Origin: CAVYTF01 sp963771435
Lineage (GTDB): Bacteria; Bacteroidota; Bacteroidia; Chitinophagales; Chitinophagaceae
Direction: 5' to 3'
DNA length: 64,000 nucleotides
Assembly (NCBI GenBank): GCA_963771435.1
Contig: CAVYTF010000018.1
Coordinates: forward strand, 62,001-126,000
Shown here piece after piece: positions 41,724 to 49,735 of this stretch (its first letter is position 1; the number at the start of each line of letters is the position of its first letter). The position numbers were made by a program, and so were the translations under genes. The notes under the pieces are model-generated. The model did not search any database, had not been told where the DNA came from, and saw only the letters and a program-made list of their open reading frames with translations.

Positions 41724-43187
41724 ATGAAGAAAATACTTGTTGTTGATGATGACCGGGATATGTGTCTTTTATTGAACCGTTTTTTAACCCGTAAAGGTTA
41801 TTCAGTAACTGAAATGTATGGCGGCAAAAAGGCCCTGGATCATATAGGATCTGAAAAACCTGATTTAATAATCAGTGATTTTCGTTTGGAAGATATGGAT
41901 GGAATTGCCCTGCTCACTAAAGTAAGGGCTACAGACCCTTCCATCCCTTTTATAATTATTACAGGGTATAGCGATATTAAAACTTCTGTAAATGCTATAA
42001 AGTTGGGGGCCTTCGATTATGTGACCAAACCTCTTTTGCCCGATGAGATCTTAATAACTATACAACAAGCGTTGGCAGAACCTCCTAAAGTTGCAGTTGA
42101 AAATAAGGCACTCAACAATCATACTCTCAAAACCAAAAAAAATGAGGCTGGCAATATTACCTATTCAGGCTCTTATATTTTTGGGGATTCTGAATCTTTC
42201 AAAAAGATCATGACGCAGGTTGATCTTGTTGCGCCAACTAATTATAGTGTCATCATTTATGGCGAAAGCGGCAGCGGCAAAGAGGCCATTGCACAGGAAG
42301 TTCATAAGCGCAGCAAACGCAGCAATAAGCCGTTTGTGGCAATTGATTGCGGGGCCCTCTCAAAAGAGCTGGCAGCCAGTGAGTTTTTTGGCCATGAAAA
42401 GGGTTCTTTTACAGGAGCCATCAACCAGAAAATAGGAAGCTTTGAGCTTGCCAACGGGGGTACTGTTTTTCTTGACGAAGTGGCTAATCTCTCTTATGAG
42501 ATACAGGTTTCCTTGTTGCGTGTGGTTCAGGAAAGGAAGATGCGCAGGATCGGCGGCCTGAAAGACATAGAACTTGATGTTCGCATCCTTATTGCAAGCA
42601 ATGAAAAGCTCTGGGACGCCGCGCGCAACGGTAAGTTCAGGGAAGATCTTTATCACCGGTTTAATGAGTTTAATATCGACATGCCCCCTTTGCGCCAGCG
42701 CAAGGATGATATAATGACCTTTGCGGGTCATTTTTTAAGGCTTGCCAACGAGGAGTTAGGAAAAAACATTGCAGGCTTTGCGCCGGAGGTAGAGATGATA
42801 TTTAAGAACTATATTTGGTATGGAAACCTTCGGGAACTTAAAAATGTGATCAAAAAAGCGGCGCTTCTTACCGAATCAGGCAGTGTGGAAGCCAGCGCTC
42901 TTCCGTTCGAGATATCTAATTACAGCAAGCTTCAGTTTTCAGAGCCTAACTCCTCCAATGCGAGCGCTCCAGTTGCCCAGAAACAGGAGGATATTACCCC
43001 AAAAAAGACCTCAACTCCTGATAATACCACATTAAAAGAGGTGAGCATTGATGCGGAATATGAACTTATTCTTAAAGCGCTTAAACAGGCCAATTATAAC
43101 AAGAGCAAGGCCGCAAAGATCCTGCAAATAGACCGAAAAACCCTCTACAATAAAATGAGCCAGTACCAGGAGTTGAAAGAGATGTGA
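41724..43187 (+). CDS. Sigma54-dependent response regulator (NtrC family)
   Basis: 487 residues in three domains. The receiver domain (residues 1-120) has DDD acidic pocket residues, phospho-Asp in LIISDFRLED and Lys in YVTKPL. The AAA+ domain (about 150-385) has Walker A GESGSGKEAIA, the sigma54-contact loop GSFTGA (Ser for the usual Ala of GAFTGA), Walker B GGTVFLDEV and the R-finger region. The Fis-type helix-turn-helix at the C-terminus is NKSKAAKILQIDRKTLYNKM. It activates sigma54 promoters upon phosphorylation. The sensor kinase encoded 45 bp downstream is the likely partner. Confidence 0.95.
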   Translation: MKKILVVDDDRDMCLLLNRFLTRKGYSVTEMYGGKKALDHIGSEKPDLIISDFRLEDMDGIALLTKVRATDPSIPFIIITGYSDIKTSVNAIKLGAFDYVTKPLLPDEILITIQQALAEPPKVAVENKALNNHTLKTKKNEAGNITYSGSYIFGDSESFKKIMTQVDLVAPTNYSVIIYGESGSGKEAIAQEVHKRSKRSNKPFVAIDCGALSKELAASEFFGHEKGSFTGAINQKIGSFELANGGTVFLDEVANLSYEIQVSLLRVVQERKMRRIGGLKDIELDVRILIASNEKLWDAARNGKFREDLYHRFNEFNIDMPPLRQRKDDIMTFAGHFLRLANEELGKNIAGFAPEVEMIFKNYIWYGNLRELKNVIKKAALLTESGSVEASALPFEISNYSKLQFSEPNSSNASAPVAQKQEDITPKKTSTPDNTTLKEVSIDAEYELILKALKQANYNKSKAAKILQIDRKTLYNKMSQYQELKEM

Positions 43188-43232
43188 ACATGGCCCGGTA
43201 CTTTCTTTGTACGTTAACATTAATTGCTCAAA

Positions 43233-44678
43233 ATGAATGAAACCTCGCTAAATCCTGTTCGCATCCTTATCATTGATGATGATGAGGAAGACTTTTTTAT
43301 CACCAGCGAATACATTAAAAACATTGACCAAGGGCATAAATTTATAGTCGAGTGGTGTTCGGAATATAAGGAGGCCCTTCATCTTATTTGTAAAGCTGCT
43401 CATCATATTTACTTTGTTGATTATCGCCTCGGCCCAAAAACCGGCCTTGACCTGATCTCTGACGCTGTAAAGAACAATTGCAACGAACCCTTTATACTTC
43501 TTACCGGCAAGGGGAGCAAGGAAATTGATATTAAAACAATGCAGGCAGGGGCGGTAGATTACCTGGTAAAAACTGAACTGAACACTGAAAAACTTGAACG
43601 GTGCATCCGTTACGCCCTTGAAAGGCACCGGTTCCTGCTGGCGCTAAAGGCCAATGAACAAAAGTTTCGCAATATTTTTGAAAGGTCGAAGGACGCTGTT
43701 TTTATAACTGATGAAAACCTTGTGTTCAAAGATGTGAACGAGGCTACATGCAGGCTGCTTCAGTCAAGCAAAGACGAACTGCTGCAAACAAGCTTGTATG
43801 ATATGCTTGCAGATGAGGAGGATCATGCATTAATTGAGCGGTCTTTGGCAGAAAAAGGGGAGGTTGACGATATAGAAGTGGAGTTTTTAACCAAAGACAA
43901 GGACAATATTGGCATATTGACCATCACGCGGCAAGCAGATCCGGGCAGAGAGGTATTCATGCAGGGCATCATTCACGACATCACCCATCTTAAAAAAGCA
44001 GAACGCGCCACGCTGCAGGCCGAAAAGCTAAAAGCTGCCGGGCGCTTTGTGCAAACCCTTGCCCACGAGGTGCGCAACCCGCTGAACAACATCAATCTTG
44101 CCCTGGAACAGTTAAATGCAGAAATAAAAGACGAAAACAGCGAAGTATTTTTGGAAATAATAACACGCAACAGCAACCGCATCTCCTCTTTAATTACCGA
44201 GCTGCTCAATACCAGCCGCCCCATAGACACGATGCTGGAAAAAACCTCTTTGCAAAACGTGCTGCAGCAGAGCGTCACGACTGCTATGGACAGGATAACG
44301 CTGAACCGGATCCACCTGCAAACGCATTACGGCAACGACGTGGCATATATAATGGGTGACATTTCCAAACTCAAGATCGCATTTTTAAATATCATCATCA
44401 ACGCAATAGAAGCCATGGAGCCGGACACAGGAATTTTAGCTATTAGCATTGAATCAGATGCACTTCAGCATAAAGTATTACTAAGCGATAACGGTATCGG
44501 CATAAGCGAAGAAAACCTGACGCACCTTTTTGAACCTTATTTCACCTCAAAGAGAAACGGCATGGGCCTTGGCCTTGCCTCCACCCTAAACATCCTGCAG
44601 TCCCATAAAGCCTTGGTGGAAGTAGATTCCAAAGCGGGAAAAGGGACTACTTTTACTATTTTGTTTCAAAAAGCATAA
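43233..44678 (+). CDS. Receiver-PAS-histidine kinase hybrid
   Basis: 481 residues from ATG 43233. TTG 43224 is also open. Unusually the receiver domain comes first (ILIIDDDEEDFFITSEYI; phospho-Asp in FVDYRLGPKTG). A PAS domain follows (FRNIFERSKDAVFITDENLV, residues about 140-255). Then the HisKA helix has the phospho-His in LAHEVRNPLNNINLALEQL, and the HATPase domain has NAIEAM, DNGIGIS and GMGLGLAST. No membrane helix is seen, so it is a cytoplasmic sensor. A receiver at the N-terminus suggests it is itself controlled by another kinase. Probable operon with the NtrC-type regulator. Confidence 0.93.
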   Translation: MNETSLNPVRILIIDDDEEDFFITSEYIKNIDQGHKFIVEWCSEYKEALHLICKAAHHIYFVDYRLGPKTGLDLISDAVKNNCNEPFILLTGKGSKEIDIKTMQAGAVDYLVKTELNTEKLERCIRYALERHRFLLALKANEQKFRNIFERSKDAVFITDENLVFKDVNEATCRLLQSSKDELLQTSLYDMLADEEDHALIERSLAEKGEVDDIEVEFLTKDKDNIGILTITRQADPGREVFMQGIIHDITHLKKAERATLQAEKLKAAGRFVQTLAHEVRNPLNNINLALEQLNAEIKDENSEVFLEIITRNSNRISSLITELLNTSRPIDTMLEKTSLQNVLQQSVTTAMDRITLNRIHLQTHYGNDVAYIMGDISKLKIAFLNIIINAIEAMEPDTGILAISIESDALQHKVLLSDNGIGISEENLTHLFEPYFTSKRNGMGLGLASTLNILQSHKALVEVDSKAGKGTTFTILFQKA

Positions 44679-44709
44679 TACAAAATGGCTTGATCTCATA
44701 TAAAAGCCT

Positions 44710-45087
44710 GAAAAATGATCGTGTAACTACGAAAGATGATCGATCATGTTTGAAGGATGATCGTGAATGTTTGAAGGATGATCGTGAATGTTTTAAGGAT
44801 GATCGTGAATGTTTGAAGGGTTATCGTGAATGATTGAAGGATGATCGTGAAAGTATGAAGGTTTAATATTAAAGTATGAAGGTTTAATATTAAAGTATGA
44901 AGGATCAATATTAAAGTATGAAGGTTTAATATTAAAGTATGAAGGTTTAATATTAAAGTATGAAGGTTTAATATTAAAGTATGAAGGTTTAATATTAAAG
45001 TATGAAGGTTTAATATTAAAGTATGAAGGATCAATATTAAAGTATGAAGGTTTAATATTAAAGTATGAAGGATTAATATTAAAGTAT
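44710..45087. repeat. 21-bp tandem array, 18 units
   Basis: Eighteen consecutive 21-bp units. The first seven are of the GAAGGATGATCGTGAA type and the rest of the GAAGGTTTAATATTAAAG type, with some GGATCAATATTAAAG variants. TTTAATATTAAA is a perfect 12-bp palindrome, and ATGATCGATCAT in unit 2 is another. On the minus strand the period gives a Leu/Ile heptapeptide open frame (HTLILNL repeated), considered spurious. The array fills the gap between the kinase gene and the convergent response regulator. Confidence 0.95.
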
Positions 45088-45139
45088 GAAGGATTTGCGC
45101 AAGGATTAGAAAGATAAAGGTCAATTTATATTGGCCTTA

Positions 45140-45586
45140 TCAAAAGATAAGGAGGAATTTTTCCTTAGGCGGCTGAAAGTTTATTTTCCCCCATTCCATT
45201 GCCAAAATTTCCAGGATCACTTTTTTAAGTTTAGCGAACGACCCCGGTTTTGAAACATAGTAGGTTGCCCCCTGTTCATAAGTTTTGTTCACCGTTTCCT
45301 GCTGCGCCGAAGTAGAAAAAATAACGATCGGAATATTTTTAAACTTTTTTGTTCGCTTTATTTCTTCCAGGCACTCGAAACCATTTTTGAGGGGCATGTT
45401 AAGGTCTAAGAAAATAACATCAGGCGGGGGCATGCTTCCTTTCAGCTTATCCATTAATTGAATGCCATCGTTGGCCATGGTCAGCGTTACATCATCATTT
45501 ACTTCCTTCAGTGCGTCCTGGAATAAAAGGCGATCGTCAAGGTCGTCATCAGCAAGAAATATCGTTCTTCGTTCAAGGTTTTTCAT
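45140..45586 (-). CDS. Single-domain response regulator (CheY-like)
   Basis: 148 residues. It is a receiver domain only: acidic pocket FLADDDLDDRLL, phospho-Asp in VIFLDLNMPLKNG, Thr/Ser at IVIFSTSAQ and conserved Lys in YYVSKPGSFAKL. There is no output domain, so it signals by protein contact or passes phosphate on. It may serve the hybrid kinase encoded on the opposite strand 460 bp away, whose own receiver is N-terminal. This is a contextual suggestion. Start ATG 45586 (MKNLERRTIFLADDD). Confidence 0.9.
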   Translation of the reverse strand: MKNLERRTIFLADDDLDDRLLFQDALKEVNDDVTLTMANDGIQLMDKLKGSMPPPDVIFLDLNMPLKNGFECLEEIKRTKKFKNIPIVIFSTSAQQETVNKTYEQGATYYVSKPGSFAKLKKVILEILAMEWGKINFQPPKEKFLLIF

Positions 45587-45816
45587 TAAACGAAACTACA
45601 CCTTTTTTTTTCTTCCATCCTGCTTTTGCTCCCCCTCTTTACCGATTATTTCTAACGTTTCATATTATTTTTTCACGGTTTTAAGAATGTTTGGTATCAG
45701 AATCAAAACTAACCACGCCAAACCGGCGGAATAAGTGGTTTAATTATAAAAATATATTGCTTAATAAAGATCGGTCATTGGTTAGCAGGCAAAAGATCAT
45801 CTGCCTTATTCTGTAG

Positions 45817-45888
45817 TGGTCCCGACGAGAATCGAACTCATATCTAAAGTTTAGGAAACTCCTATTCTATCCATTGAACTACGGGACC
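45817..45888 (-). tRNA. tRNA-Arg (anticodon CCT)
   Basis: On the minus strand the acceptor stem GGTCCCG pairs with CGGGACC. The anticodon arm GGAGT-TTCCTAA-ACTTT puts CCT at the anticodon, reading AGG. The T arm is ATGAG-TTCGATT-CTCGT. CCA is not encoded. Two G-T pairs weaken the anticodon stem. Confidence 0.93.
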
Positions 45889-45967
45889 GGTTGCCGTAAA
45901 AGCGTTGCAAAAATAATAGTTTCGCATTTATAGCCTTAACTTTATTGCCTTTTAAATTATATATGCC

Positions 45968-46420
45968 ATGAGAAAGAAGTTATCCGTGATCATTATTGTA
46001 TCGATCTTCACCTGTATTTTTCATCGTTCATACGCACAACAGATCCACTTCAACCATACTACTGTTTATGTTGTAGACCTTGGCAAAAGCACTGCTTTCT
46101 ACAACAAAGTAATGGAGCTTGACACTATTCCTGAGCCTTTTCATGATGGCAGGCATACATGGTTTAAAATAGGGCCTCACGCAGAGCTTCACGTAGTATC
46201 CGGTGCTGCTGCTGTTTCACCCCACGATATTAATATTCATCTTGCTTTCAGCGTTTCTTCCCTTCCTGATTTCATGAAGCGTTTGGATGCAATGCATGTC
46301 TCCTATGGCAACTGGAAACAAGATAGCAAAACACCTCAACTACGCCCCGACAAAATAGAGCAGATCTATTTCCAGGATCCGGACGGCTATTGGATTGAAG
46401 TGAACAACGATAAGTTTTAA
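45968..46420 (+). CDS. Exported VOC-family (glyoxalase-like) protein
   Basis: 150 residues with signal peptide MRKKLSVIIIVSIFTCIFHR, cleaved after SYA. The mature part is a single vicinal-oxygen-chelate domain: HFNHTTVYVVDLGKSTAFYN at the start, HTWFKIG in the middle and QIYFQDPDGYWIEVNND at the end. The His and Glu of these segments are the usual metal ligands. VOC proteins include glyoxalase I and dioxygenases. The reaction is not determinable. Periplasmic location is unusual for glyoxalase itself. Confidence 0.88.
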   Translation: MRKKLSVIIIVSIFTCIFHRSYAQQIHFNHTTVYVVDLGKSTAFYNKVMELDTIPEPFHDGRHTWFKIGPHAELHVVSGAAAVSPHDINIHLAFSVSSLPDFMKRLDAMHVSYGNWKQDSKTPQLRPDKIEQIYFQDPDGYWIEVNNDKF

Positions 46421-46453
46421 GGCTTTGACCTAACTATCGCAACGATCCCCGCT

Positions 46454-46461
46454 TATCTTTG
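46454..46461 (+). promoter_or_regulatory. -7 box of the TPR membrane protein gene
   Basis: TATCTTTG fits TAnnTTTG, 19 bases before ATG 46481. A TTTG lies at 46424-46427, but the gap of 26 bp is longer than usual. Confidence 0.45.
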
Positions 46462-46480
46462 CGCCTCTCAAAAAACAATT

Positions 46481-47131
46481 ATGAAGTTTTACAGTATCAT
46501 TATTAAATATCGCTTTTGGCTTAGCCTGTTTTCACTTGCACTGGCCATTCTTGTAAATATTACTTCTGGTTTTTGGCCATCCTTCGTTTTATATTTTATC
46601 GCATTAATTGGTTTATTCAGTCATTTTTTTATTGGGCCGTTGCGTTTGGTGCAGGAGCCAATGGAACAGGGAAATGTGGAAGAAGTACAGAAAATACTTG
46701 ACTCTATATGGTTTCCTAGCCTGTTGTATAAGCCCATTCGCTCCACTTACTATACGCTGAAAGGGAATATGGCAATGATGAACCAGGATTATGATACCGC
46801 AGAGAAGCACTTGAAAAAAAGCTCCGCTCTTGGAGCTGCAATGCCTGAGGCGGAAGGCGCTAACAAACTACAGCTGGGCATGATGGCTTTGCAAAAGGGG
46901 GATTTTAAAAACGGGGAAAGCTACATTCGTGCAGCTATCCGCGCCGGCATTGCTGATAAAGAAAGTGAGGCGGTCGCCTACCTGAGCATGTGCCAGATAT
47001 TCATGAACAAGAGGGAATTTCGCGCTGCAAAAGATTTTTTTCGCAAGGCAAAAGCCTGTAAACCTACTACCAAACAGGTGCTTGAGCAGATCAAAGAAAT
47101 AGAAAAATATATTTCAAGGGTTCCGGGATAG
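46481..47131 (+). CDS. Membrane protein with TPR-like repeats
   Basis: 216 residues. Two membrane helices near the N-terminus (FWLSLFSLALAILVNIT and FVLYFIALIGLFSHFFIG) are followed by a cytoplasmic or periplasmic helical region with about three TPR-like units (MAMMNQDYDTAEKHLKKSSA, MMALQKGDFKNGESYIRAAI, CQIFMNKREFRAAKDFFRKA). These bind protein partners. No family name is certain. Length and layout match hypothetical proteins conserved in Bacteroidota. Confidence 0.75.
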   Translation: MKFYSIIIKYRFWLSLFSLALAILVNITSGFWPSFVLYFIALIGLFSHFFIGPLRLVQEPMEQGNVEEVQKILDSIWFPSLLYKPIRSTYYTLKGNMAMMNQDYDTAEKHLKKSSALGAAMPEAEGANKLQLGMMALQKGDFKNGESYIRAAIRAGIADKESEAVAYLSMCQIFMNKREFRAAKDFFRKAKACKPTTKQVLEQIKEIEKYISRVPG

Positions 47132-47201
47132 CATTAGTAAAGATATATTGATTTATATGCCAATAAAAGTGTTGGTATATGGACCGATGCTTAAAAAGAA
47201 A

Positions 47202-47223
47202 GGCCCCTGTAGAAACAGGGGCC
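47202..47223. terminator. GGCCCCTGT hairpin
   Basis: GGCCCCTGT (47202-47210), loop AGAA, ACAGGGGCC (47215-47223): a perfect 9-bp GC-rich stem. The T-run (TTTCTTTTT) is on the minus strand side, so it can terminate minus transcripts from 48190, 206 bp beyond their stop. On the plus strand no T-run follows, and GTTAACCAAAACTAAC leads to a small ORF at 47245. Confidence 0.65.
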
Positions 47224-47244
47224 GTTAACCAAAACTAACTGCTT

Positions 47245-47298
47245 ATGAGAAAATTGACTATTTTTAATATTCAGTGTGTAATTAGAATTACAAACTAA
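47245..47298 (+). CDS. Possible 17-residue leader ORF
   Basis: ATG 47245 to TAA 47298 encodes MRKLTIFNIQCVIRITN. It lies just after the GGCCCC hairpin. It may be a remnant or leader peptide. No gene follows on the plus strand within 900 bp. Low confidence. Confidence 0.2.
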   Translation: MRKLTIFNIQCVIRITN

Positions 47299-47428
47299 AT
47301 GCCAAAGATTTTTTTAAAAAGGTTAATGTTCCAAGACTAACAAGATATTCACTTCAAGCTGCATACTTACTATTAAACGTAAAATTAGAAAGAAGGTTTA
47401 CTAAAAAAAAGTTAAGCTAATAAATTAA

Positions 47429-48190
47429 TTACAACTTTACTAGGTAGCTAAGTGTAACGGTCGCTGCACCTGTATTGTTTTTGCCGTCTTCAGAATATTT
47501 TTGTATATTCAGGAAACCATAATTACCCCCTGCTGTTAACTCGAATTTACCTGTTTTCGTCGCTAATGCTAGGCCCAAGCCTCCTTGTACCCCCACATTA
47601 AATTTATGTATCTGGCTTGTTATATCTACTGTCGTATCAAAATTGGTCGGTTCAGGTAAAGGCAATTGCTCCATTTCTGCAGCGTCTGCATACAATGGGC
47701 TTGAACCGCTCGTTACTTGCTTTGCATTTAAGAGATAACCTGCATAGGGACCTGCTCCCACAAAAAATGACCACGTTTTATTTAAAGGAAAATTAAAATC
47801 GACTATCACAGGCAGTTCCAGGTAATTTAATTTGGCTACACTGTTATAGGTGGCGTAAAGATAATCAGGTACAGGCTCCCCAACAGCTTCAAAATACTGA
47901 GCAAAATTACTTCCCGGTATTGCCTGAACTCCATCCTTTTTGCCTCCCTGGGATGCATAATTCAATTCTACATGCAACGAGATAAGATGCGAACATTTCT
48001 TCTCTGCTACCACTCCAAAATAAGGCGCCTCGCGGGAAGAATACCCACTACTTACAGGATTGCTTGTGCCCGAGCTTAGGTTGGGAATGCTTAGCCCCCC
48101 TTTAACTCCCAAATAGAATTGTGAAAAGGAAGGTGTTGAAGCTAAGACCAAAAAAACAGCGACAAATAAGAGGTTAAAATTTGTTTTCAT
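47429..48190 (-). CDS. Outer-membrane beta-barrel protein (porin/PorT-like family)
   Basis: 253 residues from ATG 48190 (MKTNFNLLFVAVFLVLASTP, signal cleaved near SFSQ). A longer frame to 48250 lacks a good start. The mature part begins FYLGVKGGLSIPNLSSGT and shows amphipathic beta-strands about every 15-20 residues (YLELPVIVDFNFPLNKTWSF, FNVGVQGGLGLALATKTGKF), ending in VTLSYLVKL. This is typical of 8-stranded outer-membrane barrel families (PF13568-like). Function is unknown. Confidence 0.8.
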   Translation of the reverse strand: MKTNFNLLFVAVFLVLASTPSFSQFYLGVKGGLSIPNLSSGTSNPVSSGYSSREAPYFGVVAEKKCSHLISLHVELNYASQGGKKDGVQAIPGSNFAQYFEAVGEPVPDYLYATYNSVAKLNYLELPVIVDFNFPLNKTWSFFVGAGPYAGYLLNAKQVTSGSSPLYADAAEMEQLPLPEPTNFDTTVDITSQIHKFNVGVQGGLGLALATKTGKFELTAGGNYGFLNIQKYSEDGKNNTGAATVTLSYLVKL

Positions 48191-48303
48191 TTTGATTAAT
48201 TTAAAAGTGAAAATACGAAATAAACAGATAAACAATATTGTTAGAAGCAAAGTTTTGAATCAAATATATAAACAGTGATTTACACGCTATTTGCAAATAA
48301 ACT

Positions 48304-48332
48304 AAAAAGCCATTTCTCCAACAAGAAATGGC
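48304..48332 (-). terminator. Intrinsic terminator after the anti-sigma gene
   Basis: GCCATTTCT (48309-48317) and AGAAATGGC (48324-48332) form a 9-bp stem. On the minus strand it is followed by TTTTT (48304-48308). It ends the gcvH-sigma-anti-sigma transcript. Confidence 0.85.
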
Positions 48333-48354
48333 AAACTTTTTTGATGAAATTATT

Positions 48355-49164
48355 CTACACACCACCCATTACATACATGGCAGTAAGTGTGGGTGTAGGG
48401 CTACCTCCTTTCTTTTCCAGCGTAATAGCAAATGCTTGTGCAGAAGGTATATTTTTCATTTTGCATAAGCCGGTGCAGTTGTCAATAACTCCTGCGTCAA
48501 TCGGTTTGCCATTAACAATTGCCCAAAGCTGGTATTGTTTATCGTTTGCCGCTTGTGGCAAACTGTTTTGAAGTAGGTATACATCCTTTGTTTTTGTATC
48601 CCAGTAAATGGTAGCAAGATCCTCAGGGCTTTTTAACCCTTTCATTTTCACTACTTTCATCAGGGTGTCAGACATCATTAGCATACTCTGGCTCAACTCG
48701 TTTGCCTTTGTCTGAAAAAGATCATTGCTTGCCTGCAAAGTATTTTTCTCTAACAGCAATGCGTCATACTTATCATTAGTGGTGGTATAATTGGTATAAT
48801 AATAATAATTCATGCCCGCACTAACTATAAATAAAACAATAGCCGCTGCTGCAATAAACTGCCATCTTTTTATAGAAGCTGAAGCATAATTTTCATTTGA
48901 AGGCATAGGAACAACAATCGCGTTTTTTTCCTCTTCAAACTCATCTTCTAGAGCCATCATTAATTTCCCCTTAATTTCAGCAGGAGGCGTTACAGCATTT
49001 TCAAAAGCAGTTCTTTCCAGCGATTCAGCAAAATCATCTACTGCCTTTTTTATTTCAGCATATTGGTTACAAAGCAACTCTACTTCAGCAGCTTCTTCAA
49101 CACTGCTCAAGCCCAGCACGTAGCTTTCTATGATCCCGCTTTCTATGTATGCTTTTGTATCCAC
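48355..49164 (-). CDS. Membrane anti-sigma factor (RskA-like)
   Basis: 269 residues. The cytoplasmic N-terminal ~95 residues (IESGIIESYVLGLSSVEEAA) resemble the helical anti-sigma domain. One membrane helix follows, WQFIAAAAIVLFIVSAGMNY, near residue 105. The extracytoplasmic C-terminus (YWDTKTKDVYLLQNSLPQAA, YQLWAIVNGKPIDAGVID, FAITLEKKGGSPTPTLTAMY) matches the RskA C-terminal domain. It would bind and inhibit the sigma factor encoded 4 bp upstream. The RseP protease at 3398 could act on such proteins, but no link is shown. Confidence 0.88.
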   Translation of the reverse strand: MDTKAYIESGIIESYVLGLSSVEEAAEVELLCNQYAEIKKAVDDFAESLERTAFENAVTPPAEIKGKLMMALEDEFEEEKNAIVVPMPSNENYASASIKRWQFIAAAAIVLFIVSAGMNYYYYTNYTTTNDKYDALLLEKNTLQASNDLFQTKANELSQSMLMMSDTLMKVVKMKGLKSPEDLATIYWDTKTKDVYLLQNSLPQAANDKQYQLWAIVNGKPIDAGVIDNCTGLCKMKNIPSAQAFAITLEKKGGSPTPTLTAMYVMGGV

Positions 49165-49168
49165 TTTT

Positions 49169-49735
49169 TTATTTCACTATTTCACGTAATTTAATAAGAG
49201 CCGCACGCAGTCTCGTTTTTACTGTTCCTAAAGGAATATTAAGCATGTTTGAAACTTCTTCCTGTGTGTAGCCCTCAAAATAAGAAAGCTCTATTAAAAC
49301 TTTATATTCTTCTTTCAGCAGGTTGACAATTTTTCTTAATCCTATTTTATCAATATTTATATTTGTGCTTTCTCCTGCTTCATATACGGCTTCCGTTAAC
49401 TCTCGGTTTTTCTGGCTTTGCTGATAATTTTTACTGCGTAATAGATCAATTGACGAATTTCTGGCAATATTCATCATCCACGTAAATAATTTCCCCTTAG
49501 TACTGTCATAGCTTTCCATCTGCCTCCAAATTTTTACAAATACTTCCTGCAACACATCATCAGCCATATCTTTATCAGGAACGATAGATAATATAACAGT
49601 GTATAACGAGCCTGAATAATTATCGTACAAATAGCCAAACGCGCTTTGCTGCTTTTGTTTCAGCAAAACTATTAGTTCAGATTCAGAGAGTTTTATTATC
49701 TCAGGCAAAATAGCAACGCGTTTAAGGGAGATCAA
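49169..49735 (-). CDS. ECF-type RNA polymerase sigma factor
   Basis: 188 residues. Sigma region 2 is visible as AFGYLYDNYSGSLYTVILSI and DMADDVLQEVFVKIWRQMES. Region 4 is VLIELSYFEGYTQEEVSNML followed by NIPLGTVKTRLRAALIKLRE. It directs transcription of an unknown stress or envelope regulon and is held by the adjacent anti-sigma factor. The reading opens with TTG at 49735, which overlaps the gcvH stop in TTGA. This suggests translational coupling. A later start is possible because the first ~15 residues are not conserved-looking. Confidence 0.92.
   Translation of the reverse strand: MISLKRVAILPEIIKLSESELIVLLKQKQQSAFGYLYDNYSGSLYTVILSIVPDKDMADDVLQEVFVKIWRQMESYDSTKGKLFTWMMNIARNSSIDLLRSKNYQQSQKNRELTEAVYEAGESTNINIDKIGLRKIVNLLKEEYKVLIELSYFEGYTQEEVSNMLNIPLGTVKTRLRAALIKLREIVK

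Noticed and set aside
44744..45124. 126-codon minus-strand ORF with a Leu/Ile heptad repeat
   Set aside because: It is just the 21-bp DNA repeat read in an open frame, with no ribosome-binding site or promoter and no non-repeat sequence.
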